A stretch of DNA of 34,403 bases from Candidatus Gottesmanbacteria bacterium (lineage in GTDB: Bacteria > Patescibacteriota > Microgenomatia > UBA10105 > UBA927): assembly GCA_016214885.1 (NCBI GenBank), contig JACRMP010000009.1, positions 1-34,403 on the forward strand. Reading direction: 5' to 3'. Under the pieces are notes generated by a model, which did no database searches, had not been told where the DNA came from, and was given only the letters and a program-made list of their open reading frames with translations. The number at the start of each line of letters is the position of its first letter. The first letter of the stretch is position 1. The translations under genes were made by a program, and so were the position numbers. Shown in pieces: positions 14,662 to 22,059 of this stretch.

Positions 14662-14667
14662 TATACT
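14662..14667 (+). promoter_or_regulatory. engB operon promoter -10 (TATACT)
   Basis: TATACT only 3 nt after the helicase stop codon and 11 nt before the engB ATG, giving a leader of about 4 nt. Confidence 0.6.
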
Positions 14668-14678
14668 GTGAGACACGT

Positions 14679-15254
14679 ATGAGCGATTCTTCCATAGAAG
14701 CCAACTACGTTAAAAGCATAAACGGCACCGATGATATAATCCGCGACAACAGACCGAAAGTCACGTTTATCGGCCGATCCAATGTAGGCAAATCCAGTCT
14801 TATTAACTCCCTTGTCGGTAAGAAGCTCGCCCGCTCCAGCAGCAGGCCCGGCAAAACCGTCAAGCTGGATTTTTTCCTCGTCAATAAGTCTTTGTTTTTT
14901 GTCGACCTTCCCGGTTACGGATATGCAAAGCGGAATAAGGACAATCTTGAACATTACCGCAAGCTTATCGCCTGGTATTTATTCCGGTCCGAGGTTGTCC
15001 ACAAGCTGATAGTCCTTATTATCGATGCGAGTATTGGGATCACTGACTATGATAGGGAATCCATAAATCTGCTTATTGATCATCACCTTCCGTTTGTGAT
15101 TGCAGCAAACAAAGTAGACAAGCTCAAGATGGGTGAGCGTGACCGCTCACTTATGGCAATAAAGGCTGAATGCGGTGATATCCCCGTCATTATCTATTCC
15201 TCCGTGACCGGCGAAGGCAAGGGAGCGTTAACCAACCTCGTGCTTAAAAAGTAA
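14679..15254 (+). CDS. engB: ribosome biogenesis GTPase EngB (YsxC/YihA)
   Basis: A 191-aa circularly simple GTPase that helps assemble the 50S subunit. Motifs are FIGRSNVGKSSLIN (G1), SRPGKT (G2), DLPGYGYAKR with the EngB-specific GYGYA (G3), ANKVDKL (G4) and SSVTGEGK (G5). Length is normal for the family. The ATG at 14679 is chosen over the longer open frame, which reads through helicase sequence. It shares a TAATG stop/start junction with the downstream EEP gene, so the two are coupled. Confidence 0.95.
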   Translation: MSDSSIEANYVKSINGTDDIIRDNRPKVTFIGRSNVGKSSLINSLVGKKLARSSSRPGKTVKLDFFLVNKSLFFVDLPGYGYAKRNKDNLEHYRKLIAWYLFRSEVVHKLIVLIIDASIGITDYDRESINLLIDHHLPFVIAANKVDKLKMGERDRSLMAIKAECGDIPVIIYSSVTGEGKGALTNLVLKK

Positions 15255-15940
15255 TGGAGCAAGTCAAACTTCTATCATGGAATATTTGGGGCGGTATATT
15301 TTTGCCGGAGATAATCCGTTATCTCAAAGTTGCAAACGCAGATATCGTAGGTCTTCAGGAGGCAGAGGAGTCGGGGGATACAAACACTGCAGAAATACTG
15401 GCAAAAGAGTGCGGGTATTCATTCGTTTATTCCCGTAGTATGGAATATGAGTGGAAGGGTAGAATGACAAACCGCGGCAATGCGGTTCTCAGCAGGTTTC
15501 CTATAGTAGGACACAAAACCCATTTGTTAAACGGGGAAAAACCGCGTACCGCAATGCAGGCGGATATCCGGGTAGATAACCGCATCCTTCATGTTGTGTC
15601 CGTTCATCTTGTGCATACGGGAGATCAGGAGAATCAGGCAGAACGGCTTCTCAATTTAGTTCCCAAAAATAATGCAGTCATTATGGGTGATTTTAATGCC
15701 ACGCCGGACAGCAAAACAATTGAGCGTATGCGTGCAAGTTTCCGGGACACTGACCAAAAGGATTTGCCCAGCTGGTGTTTGTATCCTGACGGACCGGAAG
15801 AATGTAAGCCAGACAAAGTTATATCCAAATACGATTATATTTTTGTTTCGTATGATTTGCGGGTTAACGGTTTTGCTGTCGGGGATACAAAAGGCTCAGA
15901 CCATCTGCCGGTATCCGCCATGTTTGAACATGGCCAATAG
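15254..15940 (+). CDS. endonuclease/exonuclease/phosphatase (EEP) family hydrolase
   Basis: A 228-aa metal-dependent phosphodiesterase or phosphatase fold. It has KLLSWNIWGG (Asn at motif 1), IVGLQEAEE (metal-binding Glu), VVSVHLVHTGDQENQAERL (catalytic His), NAVIMGDFNATPDS (Asp and Asn), YDYIFVS and C-terminal GSDHLPVSA (catalytic Asp-His). EEP members cleave DNA, phosphoinositides, sphingomyelin or nucleotides, and the sequence does not say which. There is no signal peptide, so it is probably cytosolic. It is translationally coupled to engB. Confidence 0.88.
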   Translation: MEQVKLLSWNIWGGIFLPEIIRYLKVANADIVGLQEAEESGDTNTAEILAKECGYSFVYSRSMEYEWKGRMTNRGNAVLSRFPIVGHKTHLLNGEKPRTAMQADIRVDNRILHVVSVHLVHTGDQENQAERLLNLVPKNNAVIMGDFNATPDSKTIERMRASFRDTDQKDLPSWCLYPDGPEECKPDKVISKYDYIFVSYDLRVNGFAVGDTKGSDHLPVSAMFEHGQ

Positions 15941-15955
15941 ATAGGTATATTGTGG

Positions 15956-15961
15956 TACACT
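15956..15961 (+). promoter_or_regulatory. possible extended -10 (TGGTACACT) of the DUF2079 operon
   Basis: TACACT preceded by TGG, 27 nt before the ATG at 15989. A CATACT at 15965-15970 is an alternative. There is no Shine-Dalgarno in the leader. Confidence 0.4.
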
Positions 15962-15988
15962 CCCCATACTGTTTCATCTAACAATCTG

Positions 15989-17443
15989 ATGCAAATTTTT
16001 CGTTTTATCACGCGGAAAAATATTCCTTCACTAATTCTCTGGCTCCTGATTATTGGGTTTTCCGTATATTTTATTTTCGTCGCAATTTCCCGGCATGATA
16101 ATTTCCATTCCCGCAGGCTGGACTTGGGCAACATGGAACAGACCGTATGGAATATAGCTCACGGAAACGGATTTACGCTCACCGATCCGATGGGGACAGA
16201 AAATATTTCCCGACTTGCAGTGCATGCTGATTATTTGCTGTATTTCATGGTGCCGTTTTATAAGTTGTGGGAAGATCCGCGTATTCTGATTATTGTTCAG
16301 ACAATCGTAATATGCCTGGGAGCACTTCCCATATATTGGATAGCTGCTGACCGGTTAAAAAATAAGTACATCGCTCTTATATTTGCCGCGGCATATCTTC
16401 TGTATCCATCCGTACAGCGGATGATGCTTCATGATTTTCATGCCGTGGCGTTGTCTATGACTCTTCTTCTGTTTGCGTATTGGTATATGCATGGGGGGAG
16501 GTATGGTTTATTTATTTTGTTTGCTGCGTTTGCAGGTTTAGGCAAGGAAACAGTGTGGATAGCAGTATCACTCATGGGAGTATACATAGCCGTTTTTCAG
16601 CAGAAGAAAATTATCGGTGTCGCAGTAGCAGGTATCGCAGGGTTTACCTTTTATTATTTGTTTTGGCATGCCATCCCCGGGGTTACTGCCGGCGAGCAGC
16701 ATTTTGCCCTTCAGTATTTATCTGAATTCGGCGATAGCCAGACAAACGTTATTCTCAATATACTAAGCCGTCCGTTTGCTGTGCTTGGGGAGTTTGTTAA
16801 ACTCGACCGTTTGTATTATTACTATCAATTATTGCTTCCCCTGGGGTTTCTTCCGTTGTTTTCGCCGTTTTATATGCTGTTTGCCGCCCACAGTGTTCTC
16901 ATTAACGCACTCAGCACCAATACGCATATGCGGCAAATTGATTATCAGTATACCGCAGACATTATCCCCTTCCTCTTTGTATCCGCTATAGAAGGCTTCC
17001 GTTTTATACGGGTTAAAATTCAGCAACTCAGGGAAAAAAAGTATGTGGCCATTCGCATAATAACAGTGTGTTTCGCAGGGTGTATTGTATTGGCTTCATA
17101 CATGTGGGGAGAGTTGCCGCTAACGGGTCAGGACAGATTTTTTTACTTTATTTGGGAGCTTCCGGAAAAAAATACTATGAAACGAGTGGAAGAACGTATC
17201 GCACCTATGTATACTGTGTCGGTTACCAATAACATCGGATCTCATTTTGCCGGACGTAAATATCTGTATAACTTTCCGGTGAATGCACTGACGGCGGATT
17301 ATGCGGTAGTCCATACCGGTGACCAATATGCCTGGCCAAGCGGAAATGAACAGCGCCGGGTTGTAGAAGAATTATTGAAAAGCCCTAGTCATACTCTTAT
17401 TGCCCGGGACGGTGAGTTTTATGCATTCGAGAGGAAGCGATGA
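15989..17443 (+). CDS. DUF2079 polytopic membrane protein (GT-C-like)
   Basis: About 484 aa with roughly ten membrane helices. The N-terminal loop after helix 1 carries RRLDLGNMEQTVWNIAHGNGF, the DUF2079 signature, followed by HADYLLYFMVPFYKLW and MMLHDFHAVALSM. The family resembles GT-C glycosyltransferases, which use polyprenyl-linked sugars on the outer face of the membrane; acidic residues in the first loop would be catalytic in that model. The C-terminal quarter is extracytoplasmic. Its stop overlaps the GT2 gene by ATGA, linking it to a sugar-phosphate-lipid synthase. The start is ATG 15989; nothing upstream in frame looks coding. Confidence 0.82.
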   Translation: MQIFRFITRKNIPSLILWLLIIGFSVYFIFVAISRHDNFHSRRLDLGNMEQTVWNIAHGNGFTLTDPMGTENISRLAVHADYLLYFMVPFYKLWEDPRILIIVQTIVICLGALPIYWIAADRLKNKYIALIFAAAYLLYPSVQRMMLHDFHAVALSMTLLLFAYWYMHGGRYGLFILFAAFAGLGKETVWIAVSLMGVYIAVFQQKKIIGVAVAGIAGFTFYYLFWHAIPGVTAGEQHFALQYLSEFGDSQTNVILNILSRPFAVLGEFVKLDRLYYYYQLLLPLGFLPLFSPFYMLFAAHSVLINALSTNTHMRQIDYQYTADIIPFLFVSAIEGFRFIRVKIQQLREKKYVAIRIITVCFAGCIVLASYMWGELPLTGQDRFFYFIWELPEKNTMKRVEERIAPMYTVSVTNNIGSHFAGRKYLYNFPVNALTADYAVVHTGDQYAWPSGNEQRRVVEELLKSPSHTLIARDGEFYAFERKR

Positions 17444-18381
17444 CGAAAAAAAATCTTATCAGTATTGTGGTGCCCCTATTTAACGAACGTGAAAGTCTGA
17501 CCGAATTGGTGAGGTCTACTGACGCAGCATTCCGGCAGGGGAAAGTGCCCATCGAATATATATTTGTTGACGACGGGAGCACCGATGGATCGTTTGCGCT
17601 GTTAACGTCACTCCGGGCAAAAGAAAAAAATTCCATGACAATTGTCCGCCTGCGGAAGAGGAGCGGTAAATCAGCGGCACTGTCTGAAGGGTTTATGCAC
17701 ACCCGCGGGGATATTGTTGTTACCATGGATGCTGATTTGCAGGATGACCCGGCCGAAGCATATAGGCTCGTCGGAAAAATGAATAGTACGACCGACCTCA
17801 TCGTCGGATGGCGGAAGAATCGTATGGATTCCCAGGGAAAGCTTGGTGTTTCCCGGCTGTTTAATCGGGCGGTGTCAGTAAGTACAGGGCTTAGACTTCA
17901 TGATATGAACTGCGGCCTTAAGGTGATGCGCAGCGGTGTAACGCATGAATTGGATATATACGGGGAGCTGCACCGGTTTATCCCGGTGCTTGCTCATGCA
18001 CGGGGATTCCGGGTAACGGAAGCAGCGATAAGCCACCGGCCGAGAAAATACGGCGCATCCAAATTCGGTATTGAGAGGGTATTTGCTGCATTTGATCTGC
18101 TCTCTACATTATTTTTGGCGGGGTTCGGCACCCGGCCGCTTATAATTTTCGGACCTATAGGTTCCGTTATGGTTTTGCTGGGTCTTGTTGCTTTGGTGTA
18201 TTTATCTGCCATTCACTTTATGGGGCAGTCAATCGGTACACGTCCGCTGCTTCTTCTGGGGGTTATGTTTGTGATTTTTGGGGTACAGCTCCTGTCTACC
18301 GGTTTGTTGGGTGAGCTTATTATCAGTTCATCGACGGGTAGAAAACGGGCATCAGTTGAGCAAATTATTAAGCCTTTATGA
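17440..18381 (+). CDS. glycosyltransferase family 2, dolichol-phosphate-mannose synthase/ArnC-like
   Basis: A 313-aa GT-A enzyme. VVPLFNERESL opens the nucleotide-binding fold, followed by FVDDGSTDGS, TMDADLQDDP (DxD-type metal site), GWRKNRMDS, LHDMNCGLKVMR and AISHRPRKYGASKFG. Two C-terminal helices (about 225-260 and 270-295) anchor it in the membrane, as in the GtrB/ArnC type. It most likely transfers a sugar from a nucleotide donor to undecaprenyl phosphate on the inner face. Start and stop codons overlap the neighbouring genes by ATGA, so the three genes are a tight unit. Confidence 0.9.
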   Translation: MTKKNLISIVVPLFNERESLTELVRSTDAAFRQGKVPIEYIFVDDGSTDGSFALLTSLRAKEKNSMTIVRLRKRSGKSAALSEGFMHTRGDIVVTMDADLQDDPAEAYRLVGKMNSTTDLIVGWRKNRMDSQGKLGVSRLFNRAVSVSTGLRLHDMNCGLKVMRSGVTHELDIYGELHRFIPVLAHARGFRVTEAAISHRPRKYGASKFGIERVFAAFDLLSTLFLAGFGTRPLIIFGPIGSVMVLLGLVALVYLSAIHFMGQSIGTRPLLLLGVMFVIFGVQLLSTGLLGELIISSSTGRKRASVEQIIKPL

Positions 18382-18650
18382 ATATAACTTTTGATGGCTG
18401 GGTTATTTTCGGGTTTCTTGCACAGTTTATATTTTTTCTCCGGTTTGCCGTACAGTGGTGGGCATCGGAGAAGGAAAAAAAGAGTGTCATACCCATAAGC
18501 TTTTGGTATTTAAGCATCGTGGGATCTGTCATGATTCTTGTTTATGCTATAAAACGCGAAGATATTGTATTTATCACGGCACAGTTTCTGGCGCTGTTTA
18601 TTTATGTGCGGAACATAATGCTCCGTAAAAAAGAGAATACAGACTTATAA
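18378..18650 (+). CDS. LAB_N domain small membrane protein
   Basis: A 90-aa protein matching the N-terminal domain family of lipid-A biosynthesis proteins (LAB_N). It has FGFLAQFIFFLRFAVQWWASEKEKKSVIP, FWYLSIVGS, a short YAIKREDIVF loop, and FIYVRNIML at the end; three hydrophobic helices. The family is widespread outside lipid A makers and is often found next to GT2 enzymes; a role moving or presenting the lipid-linked sugar is a reasonable inference, not established. It is the last gene of the DUF2079-GT2-LAB_N operon. Confidence 0.85.
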   Translation: MNITFDGWVIFGFLAQFIFFLRFAVQWWASEKEKKSVIPISFWYLSIVGSVMILVYAIKREDIVFITAQFLALFIYVRNIMLRKKENTDL

Positions 18651-18678
18651 AAAATCAGCCCCGGAGTGCGGGGCTGAT
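18648..18678 (-). terminator. intrinsic terminator of the cupredoxin gene
   Basis: Perfect 9-bp stem ATCAGCCCC/GGGGCTGAT with a 7-nt loop. On the minus strand it is followed by a T run, so it terminates the cupredoxin transcript. It also sits directly behind the LAB_N stop and may serve both convergent units. Confidence 0.88.
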
Positions 18679-18699
18679 GTGAATAGCTTTATATATTTT

Positions 18700-19161
18700 T
18701 TACTCGGTAACGGTGATTTTTCCCACCATGCCATTTTCGCGGTGTTTGCCGACGGAGCAGTAGTATTCAAATACGCCTGCTTTATCCGGGGTAAACTCGA
18801 TAACCTCAGTAGTCCCGCTGCTTATGACTTTGGTGCGGATCCCAAGTTCATCTACGACCCAATCATGGGGCATCTTACCGGTGTTTTTGAACGTCAGCTT
18901 TACCTTTTCGCCCTTTTTGACGGTGAGTGTGTCGGCTACGAACTTAAACTCCAAGCCCTCTACGGTTACTTCTTTTGCCGTTGAGTCAGTAGCGGTTGTG
19001 TTGCTTTTTTCCATGACTGCGGTTGTACTGGCTTCGGGAGAAGGGGAAACCTGTGACGCTTCTTCCACCGGGCTTGGCAATGGCGCTGATTTGTTCACAT
19101 ACCAAATGCCGCCTGCTGCGAGAACAACGAGTACCACTACTATCGCAATATTATTTTTCAT
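18700..19161 (-). CDS. membrane-anchored cupredoxin (type 1 copper protein)
   Basis: A 153-aa exported protein. A signal anchor spans about 5-21, a Pro/Ser/Thr/Glu-rich linker 26-60, and a plastocyanin-like beta domain 64-153. Copper ligands are visible: His in KMPHDWVV, then YYCSVGKHRENGM supplying Cys, His and Met in the C-x4-H-x4-M spacing of plastocyanin-like domains. It would carry electrons or bind copper on the outside; the partner is not in the window. It has a canonical Shine-Dalgarno (AAGGAGG, 5 nt before the ATG) and a leader of roughly 20 nt, unlike most genes here. A strong terminator follows. Confidence 0.88.
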   Translation of the reverse strand: MKNNIAIVVVLVVLAAGGIWYVNKSAPLPSPVEEASQVSPSPEASTTAVMEKSNTTATDSTAKEVTVEGLEFKFVADTLTVKKGEKVKLTFKNTGKMPHDWVVDELGIRTKVISSGTTEVIEFTPDKAGVFEYYCSVGKHRENGMVGKITVTE

Positions 19162-19236
19162 ACTGCCTCCTTAATGTAATTTATCTTACCGTATGTGCAT
19201 GGAGTTTACCAGTGGGTGTAGGTGCTATAGGCAGGT

Positions 19237-19617
19237 TTATTTCTGGCCGAAAAACTGGAGGATGTTGCCCTCAGGATCCGTGAGTGTCATACACCATACG
19301 GTGCCGGTAGGCGACAGGAATGGTTTGGCGATCCAATTAATCTCCTTGTCTTTGATGCTTTCGTATGCTTCCGAAATGCTTGCAACCGGAAACCCTACCA
19401 TGATGCGGTACGGATCTTTACTGCTCCCGTGTACCTTATCATGCCTTCCTATGGAAAAATACGTTTCACCGAAATCAAAACCGATGCAAGAATCATCGGG
19501 ATGGGTAGTTACTTCGCGTACGGTAAAACCTAAAACATCTTCATACCACTTGGCAAGCTTCTCATGATTATCGGACCAGATGATGACCGAAAGCATTTTG
19601 GCTCGTAGTTTGACCAT
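19237..19617 (-). CDS. VOC/glyoxalase-fold family protein
   Basis: A 126-aa single vicinal-oxygen-chelate domain with KLAKWYEDVLGFTVRE at the front, SCIGFDFGETYFSIGRH in the middle, and MTLTDPEGNILQFFG at the end, the usual beta-alpha-beta-beta-beta arrangement twice over. Such small VOC proteins include lyases, dioxygenases and resistance proteins; no substrate can be assigned. A TATATA box 6 nt upstream predicts a leaderless mRNA and overlaps the divergent greA promoter. Confidence 0.82.
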   Translation of the reverse strand: MVKLRAKMLSVIIWSDNHEKLAKWYEDVLGFTVREVTTHPDDSCIGFDFGETYFSIGRHDKVHGSSKDPYRIMVGFPVASISEAYESIKDKEINWIAKPFLSPTGTVWCMTLTDPEGNILQFFGQK

Positions 19618-19623
19618 ATAGCC

Positions 19624-19631
19624 TATATAAT
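19624..19631. promoter_or_regulatory. overlapping divergent -10 boxes for the VOC gene and greA
   Basis: The 8-bp stretch TATATAAT holds TATATA on the minus strand (19629-19624, 6 nt from the VOC ATG) and TATAAT on the plus strand (19626-19631, 22 nt from the greA ATG). Both promoters share 4 bp, so polymerase can occupy only one at a time (inference). Confidence 0.6.
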
Positions 19632-19653
19632 AGTAGGTAGTGAGGTGAAGTCA

Positions 19654-20148
19654 ATGCGGCAAACCATAAAAACTAACCCAATGTACAGAAAACCGGCGCG
19701 TATCCCGTTTACCAAAGAGGGATATCAAAAAGTGCTGGAGCAGCAGGCTAAGCTATTGGGTGAGCGGCCGGAGGCGGTGGAGAATCTCAAAAAAGCCCGT
19801 GAGATGGGGGACCTGTCAGAAAACGGATATTATAAAGCATCGAGAGCTAGACTTTCATTTATCGACGCGCAGCTGCGGCGCCTTGATAAGCTGGTGCGTC
19901 TTGGTACGGTGGTGGGGCACACAACCCTGTCCGGTATAATTGGATTCGGCAACACGGTAACGGTCAGGAGCCCGAAGATTACACGAACGTTTACTATAGT
20001 GGGCGGCTACGAATCCAACCCTTCAGATAATTCGATATCCCACATTTCCCCGCTTGGCAAAGCACTTCTTGGTCACAAACAGGGTGATGTAATTGTACTT
20101 AGCGCCCCCGGAGGGGATATAGAATACACGATAGAAGCAGTAGCCTGA
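19654..20148 (+). CDS. greA: transcription elongation factor GreA/GreB
   Basis: A 164-aa factor that enters the RNA polymerase secondary channel and stimulates cleavage of backtracked RNA. The N-terminal coiled coil spans about 18-85; its tip carries MGDLSENGYYKA (52-62), where the conserved Asp and Glu act. The C-terminal FKBP-like domain has GFGNTVTV, TFTIVGGYESNPSDNSIS, ISPLGKALLGHKQGD and IEYTIEAV. The ATG at 19654 has a purine-rich GAGGTGAAG upstream; a GTG at 19645 is the only alternative. GreA and GreB cannot be separated with certainty, but GreA is the usual form. Confidence 0.92.
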   Translation: MRQTIKTNPMYRKPARIPFTKEGYQKVLEQQAKLLGERPEAVENLKKAREMGDLSENGYYKASRARLSFIDAQLRRLDKLVRLGTVVGHTTLSGIIGFGNTVTVRSPKITRTFTIVGGYESNPSDNSISHISPLGKALLGHKQGDVIVLSAPGGDIEYTIEAVA

Positions 20149-20190
20149 TATGATAGTAGGGAAGGTAATCGTTACAAAAGGAGGAATGCT

Positions 20191-20397
20191 ATGAAAATGA
20201 AAATGTCTGAACTTGACTGGGCGGCGTGGATATTCGTGATCATTGGTGCGCTTAATTGGGGGCTTGTTGGATTATTTAAGTTTGACGTGGTTCAGGTGAT
20301 TTTTAGCACGAGTCCTGTTCTTGGAAGGATCTTATACGTATTTGTGGGAGCTGCGGGGTTGTATTGGCTATTTAAACTCTTCAAAATGGAAAGGTGA
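20191..20397 (+). CDS. DUF378 small membrane protein
   Basis: A 68-aa protein of two helices, about 12-30 and 43-62. It carries the family signature ALNWGLVGLF followed by FDVV and, later, LYVFVGAAGLYWLF. DUF378 is a common bacterial membrane family of unknown role. It has a canonical Shine-Dalgarno (AAAGGAGG) about 6 nt before the ATG, and a possible -10 TATGAT at 20149-20154 right after greA. Confidence 0.9.
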   Translation: MKMKMSELDWAAWIFVIIGALNWGLVGLFKFDVVQVIFSTSPVLGRILYVFVGAAGLYWLFKLFKMER

Positions 20398-20422
20398 GGT
20401 TCTCTTTTTTTGTGAAATAGGT

Positions 20423-20428
20423 TACTAT
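20423..20428 (+). promoter_or_regulatory. -10 (TACTAT) of the PIG-L/SUF operon, leaderless
   Basis: TACTAT followed by 7 nt and the ATG at 20436. It is the only clear promoter before the chain of overlapping genes from the PIG-L protein to sufU. Confidence 0.55.
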
Positions 20429-20435
20429 ACAGGTC

Positions 20436-21209
20436 ATGAAAAAGATGCTCGCGGTGTTTGCCCACCCGGATGATGAGTCCTACATGGCGGCAGGTACGAT
20501 AGCTAAATACGTGAAATCTGACTGGTCTGCACATTTGGTATGCGTGACGAGTGGGGAGGGGTCTCCCGGGGGCGAGTACGCTGCTATGGCTACAGATGAT
20601 TTTATCGCCCTCCGGAAGAAGGAGGTAGAAAGTGCGGTCTCCCACATCGGAGTAAGTACTGTTACATTTTTAGATTATAAAGACGGGGAAGTGTCCGCTC
20701 TTCCTCCGGGGAAATTAGAGGAAAAACTCATTAATATATTTCACGAACAGCAGCCTGACGTGGTGATTACTATGGAACCTTCGGGAGTTACCAACAATCC
20801 GGATAACGTAAAAGTATCACTCGCACTTACTTTCGCGTTTCAAAAATATGCATTTGACAGGAATGTCGTTAATGCCGACGATCCTAATCCGCCTAAACTG
20901 TATTATGCATGCATGCCGGAAAGTATCGTGTCGTACTTCGTGCGGCAAAAATATCTACCCGCGGAAGCGTATGGACGGCCATGGAGAGGGGTAGAAGATA
21001 AGCGAATTTCCACCGTTATCGACATCAAGCGTTTCAAGGGTATAAAAGCAGAAGCACTCGCCGAGTATCAGAGTCAGGCCGAAGAAATTGGCCCATACCT
21101 TATGATTCCTAAAAATCCGTTTTTTTCCCAGGAATATTTTATCCTCAGGTATATTGGTCTTACCGAGGCGTTTATGGGGAAAAATGACCGTGTTGCCGAC
21201 CGCCTATGA
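20436..21209 (+). CDS. PIG-L (LmbE-like) deacetylase family protein with altered zinc motif
   Basis: A 257-aa protein of the GlcNAc-PI de-N-acetylase family. The N-terminal VFAHPDDESYMAAGTIAKY supplies the usual zinc ligands His10 and Asp13, and VCVTSGEG and LRKKEVESA follow as in the family. In the second conserved motif, usually GxxxHPDHxxVS, this protein has SGVTNNPDNVKVS, so both His are replaced by Asn (122 and 125). The second His is a zinc ligand in characterised members, so zinc binding may be weakened or use other residues. It opens the SUF operon and overlaps sufC by ATGA. Confidence 0.82.
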   Translation: MKKMLAVFAHPDDESYMAAGTIAKYVKSDWSAHLVCVTSGEGSPGGEYAAMATDDFIALRKKEVESAVSHIGVSTVTFLDYKDGEVSALPPGKLEEKLINIFHEQQPDVVITMEPSGVTNNPDNVKVSLALTFAFQKYAFDRNVVNADDPNPPKLYYACMPESIVSYFVRQKYLPAEAYGRPWRGVEDKRISTVIDIKRFKGIKAEALAEYQSQAEEIGPYLMIPKNPFFSQEYFILRYIGLTEAFMGKNDRVADRL

Positions 21210-22018
21210 ATACATTAACCATTTCACATCTCTATGCCGGAGTTTCCGGAAAAGAAATACTCCACGGTGTTGATATAACCGTCAAAGCGGGAGAGGTACA
21301 TGCAGTGATGGGTCCCAACGGAAGCGGTAAGTCGACACTTGCCCAAGTGCTTCTGGGACACCCCGCTTACGAAACGTATAAACGGAAAGGTAAAACATCC
21401 AAAATTTTCTTGGGTAGCAAAAACATAATTCCGTTGCCGACCGAAGACCGTGCGAATATGGGTTTATTTCTGGCGTTCCAGGCGCCGGTAGCTATCCCCG
21501 GAGTAACCGTTATGAATCTACTCCGCGCCGCATACGAAGCGCGCCACGAATCTAAAGGCGGCAAGAAACCAAAATCGGTGCAGAACCCGGTTCTTGCCAG
21601 AAGGTTTCAAGTTGGCGGCATGCCCATAGGCGAATTTACCGATCTTGTTAAATCCCACGCTAAAATACTCCGTATCACCGACGATATGTTACGGCGCGGA
21701 ATCCATGACGGGTTTTCCGGCGGCGAGAAAAAGAAGATAGAAATGCTGCAGGCATTAGTATTGCCGCATACGTTTGCCGTGTTTGATGAAATAGATACCG
21801 GACTGGATGTGGATGCACTGCGTACGGTATCAAAGGGAATAGCTCTTCTGAGGAAGCAGGGAGTGGGAGTAATTATCATTACGCATTATCAGCGGATATT
21901 GCGGTATGTAAAACCTGATGTTGTACATGTACTCGTAGCGGGGCGTGTTGTTGATCGGGGCGACGCCACACTAGCCCGCAGAATAGAAGCAAAAGGGTAC
22001 GAAAAATACCTCGGATAA
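21206..22018 (+). CDS. sufC: Fe-S assembly ATPase SufC
   Basis: A 270-aa ABC-type ATPase of the SufBCD scaffold. Walker A is VMGPNGSGKSTL (36-43 core), the Q-loop FLAFQAPVAIPGV is the SufC-specific form, and FSGGEKKKIEMLQAL is the signature. Walker B plus D-loop is FAVFDEIDTGLDVDAL, and IIITHYQRIL contains the H-loop His. A Lys-rich insertion (about 118-130, ESKGGKKPKSV) is longer than usual. ATP-driven dimerisation of SufC remodels SufB-SufD to build clusters in the cytosol. It is coupled to the PIG-L gene by overlap. Confidence 0.96.
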   Translation: MNTLTISHLYAGVSGKEILHGVDITVKAGEVHAVMGPNGSGKSTLAQVLLGHPAYETYKRKGKTSKIFLGSKNIIPLPTEDRANMGLFLAFQAPVAIPGVTVMNLLRAAYEARHESKGGKKPKSVQNPVLARRFQVGGMPIGEFTDLVKSHAKILRITDDMLRRGIHDGFSGGEKKKIEMLQALVLPHTFAVFDEIDTGLDVDALRTVSKGIALLRKQGVGVIIITHYQRILRYVKPDVVHVLVAGRVVDRGDATLARRIEAKGYEKYLG

Positions 22019-22059
22019 TAACAAGAGAAATACCGCTCCGCGTTGTCTAGGTATACGTT

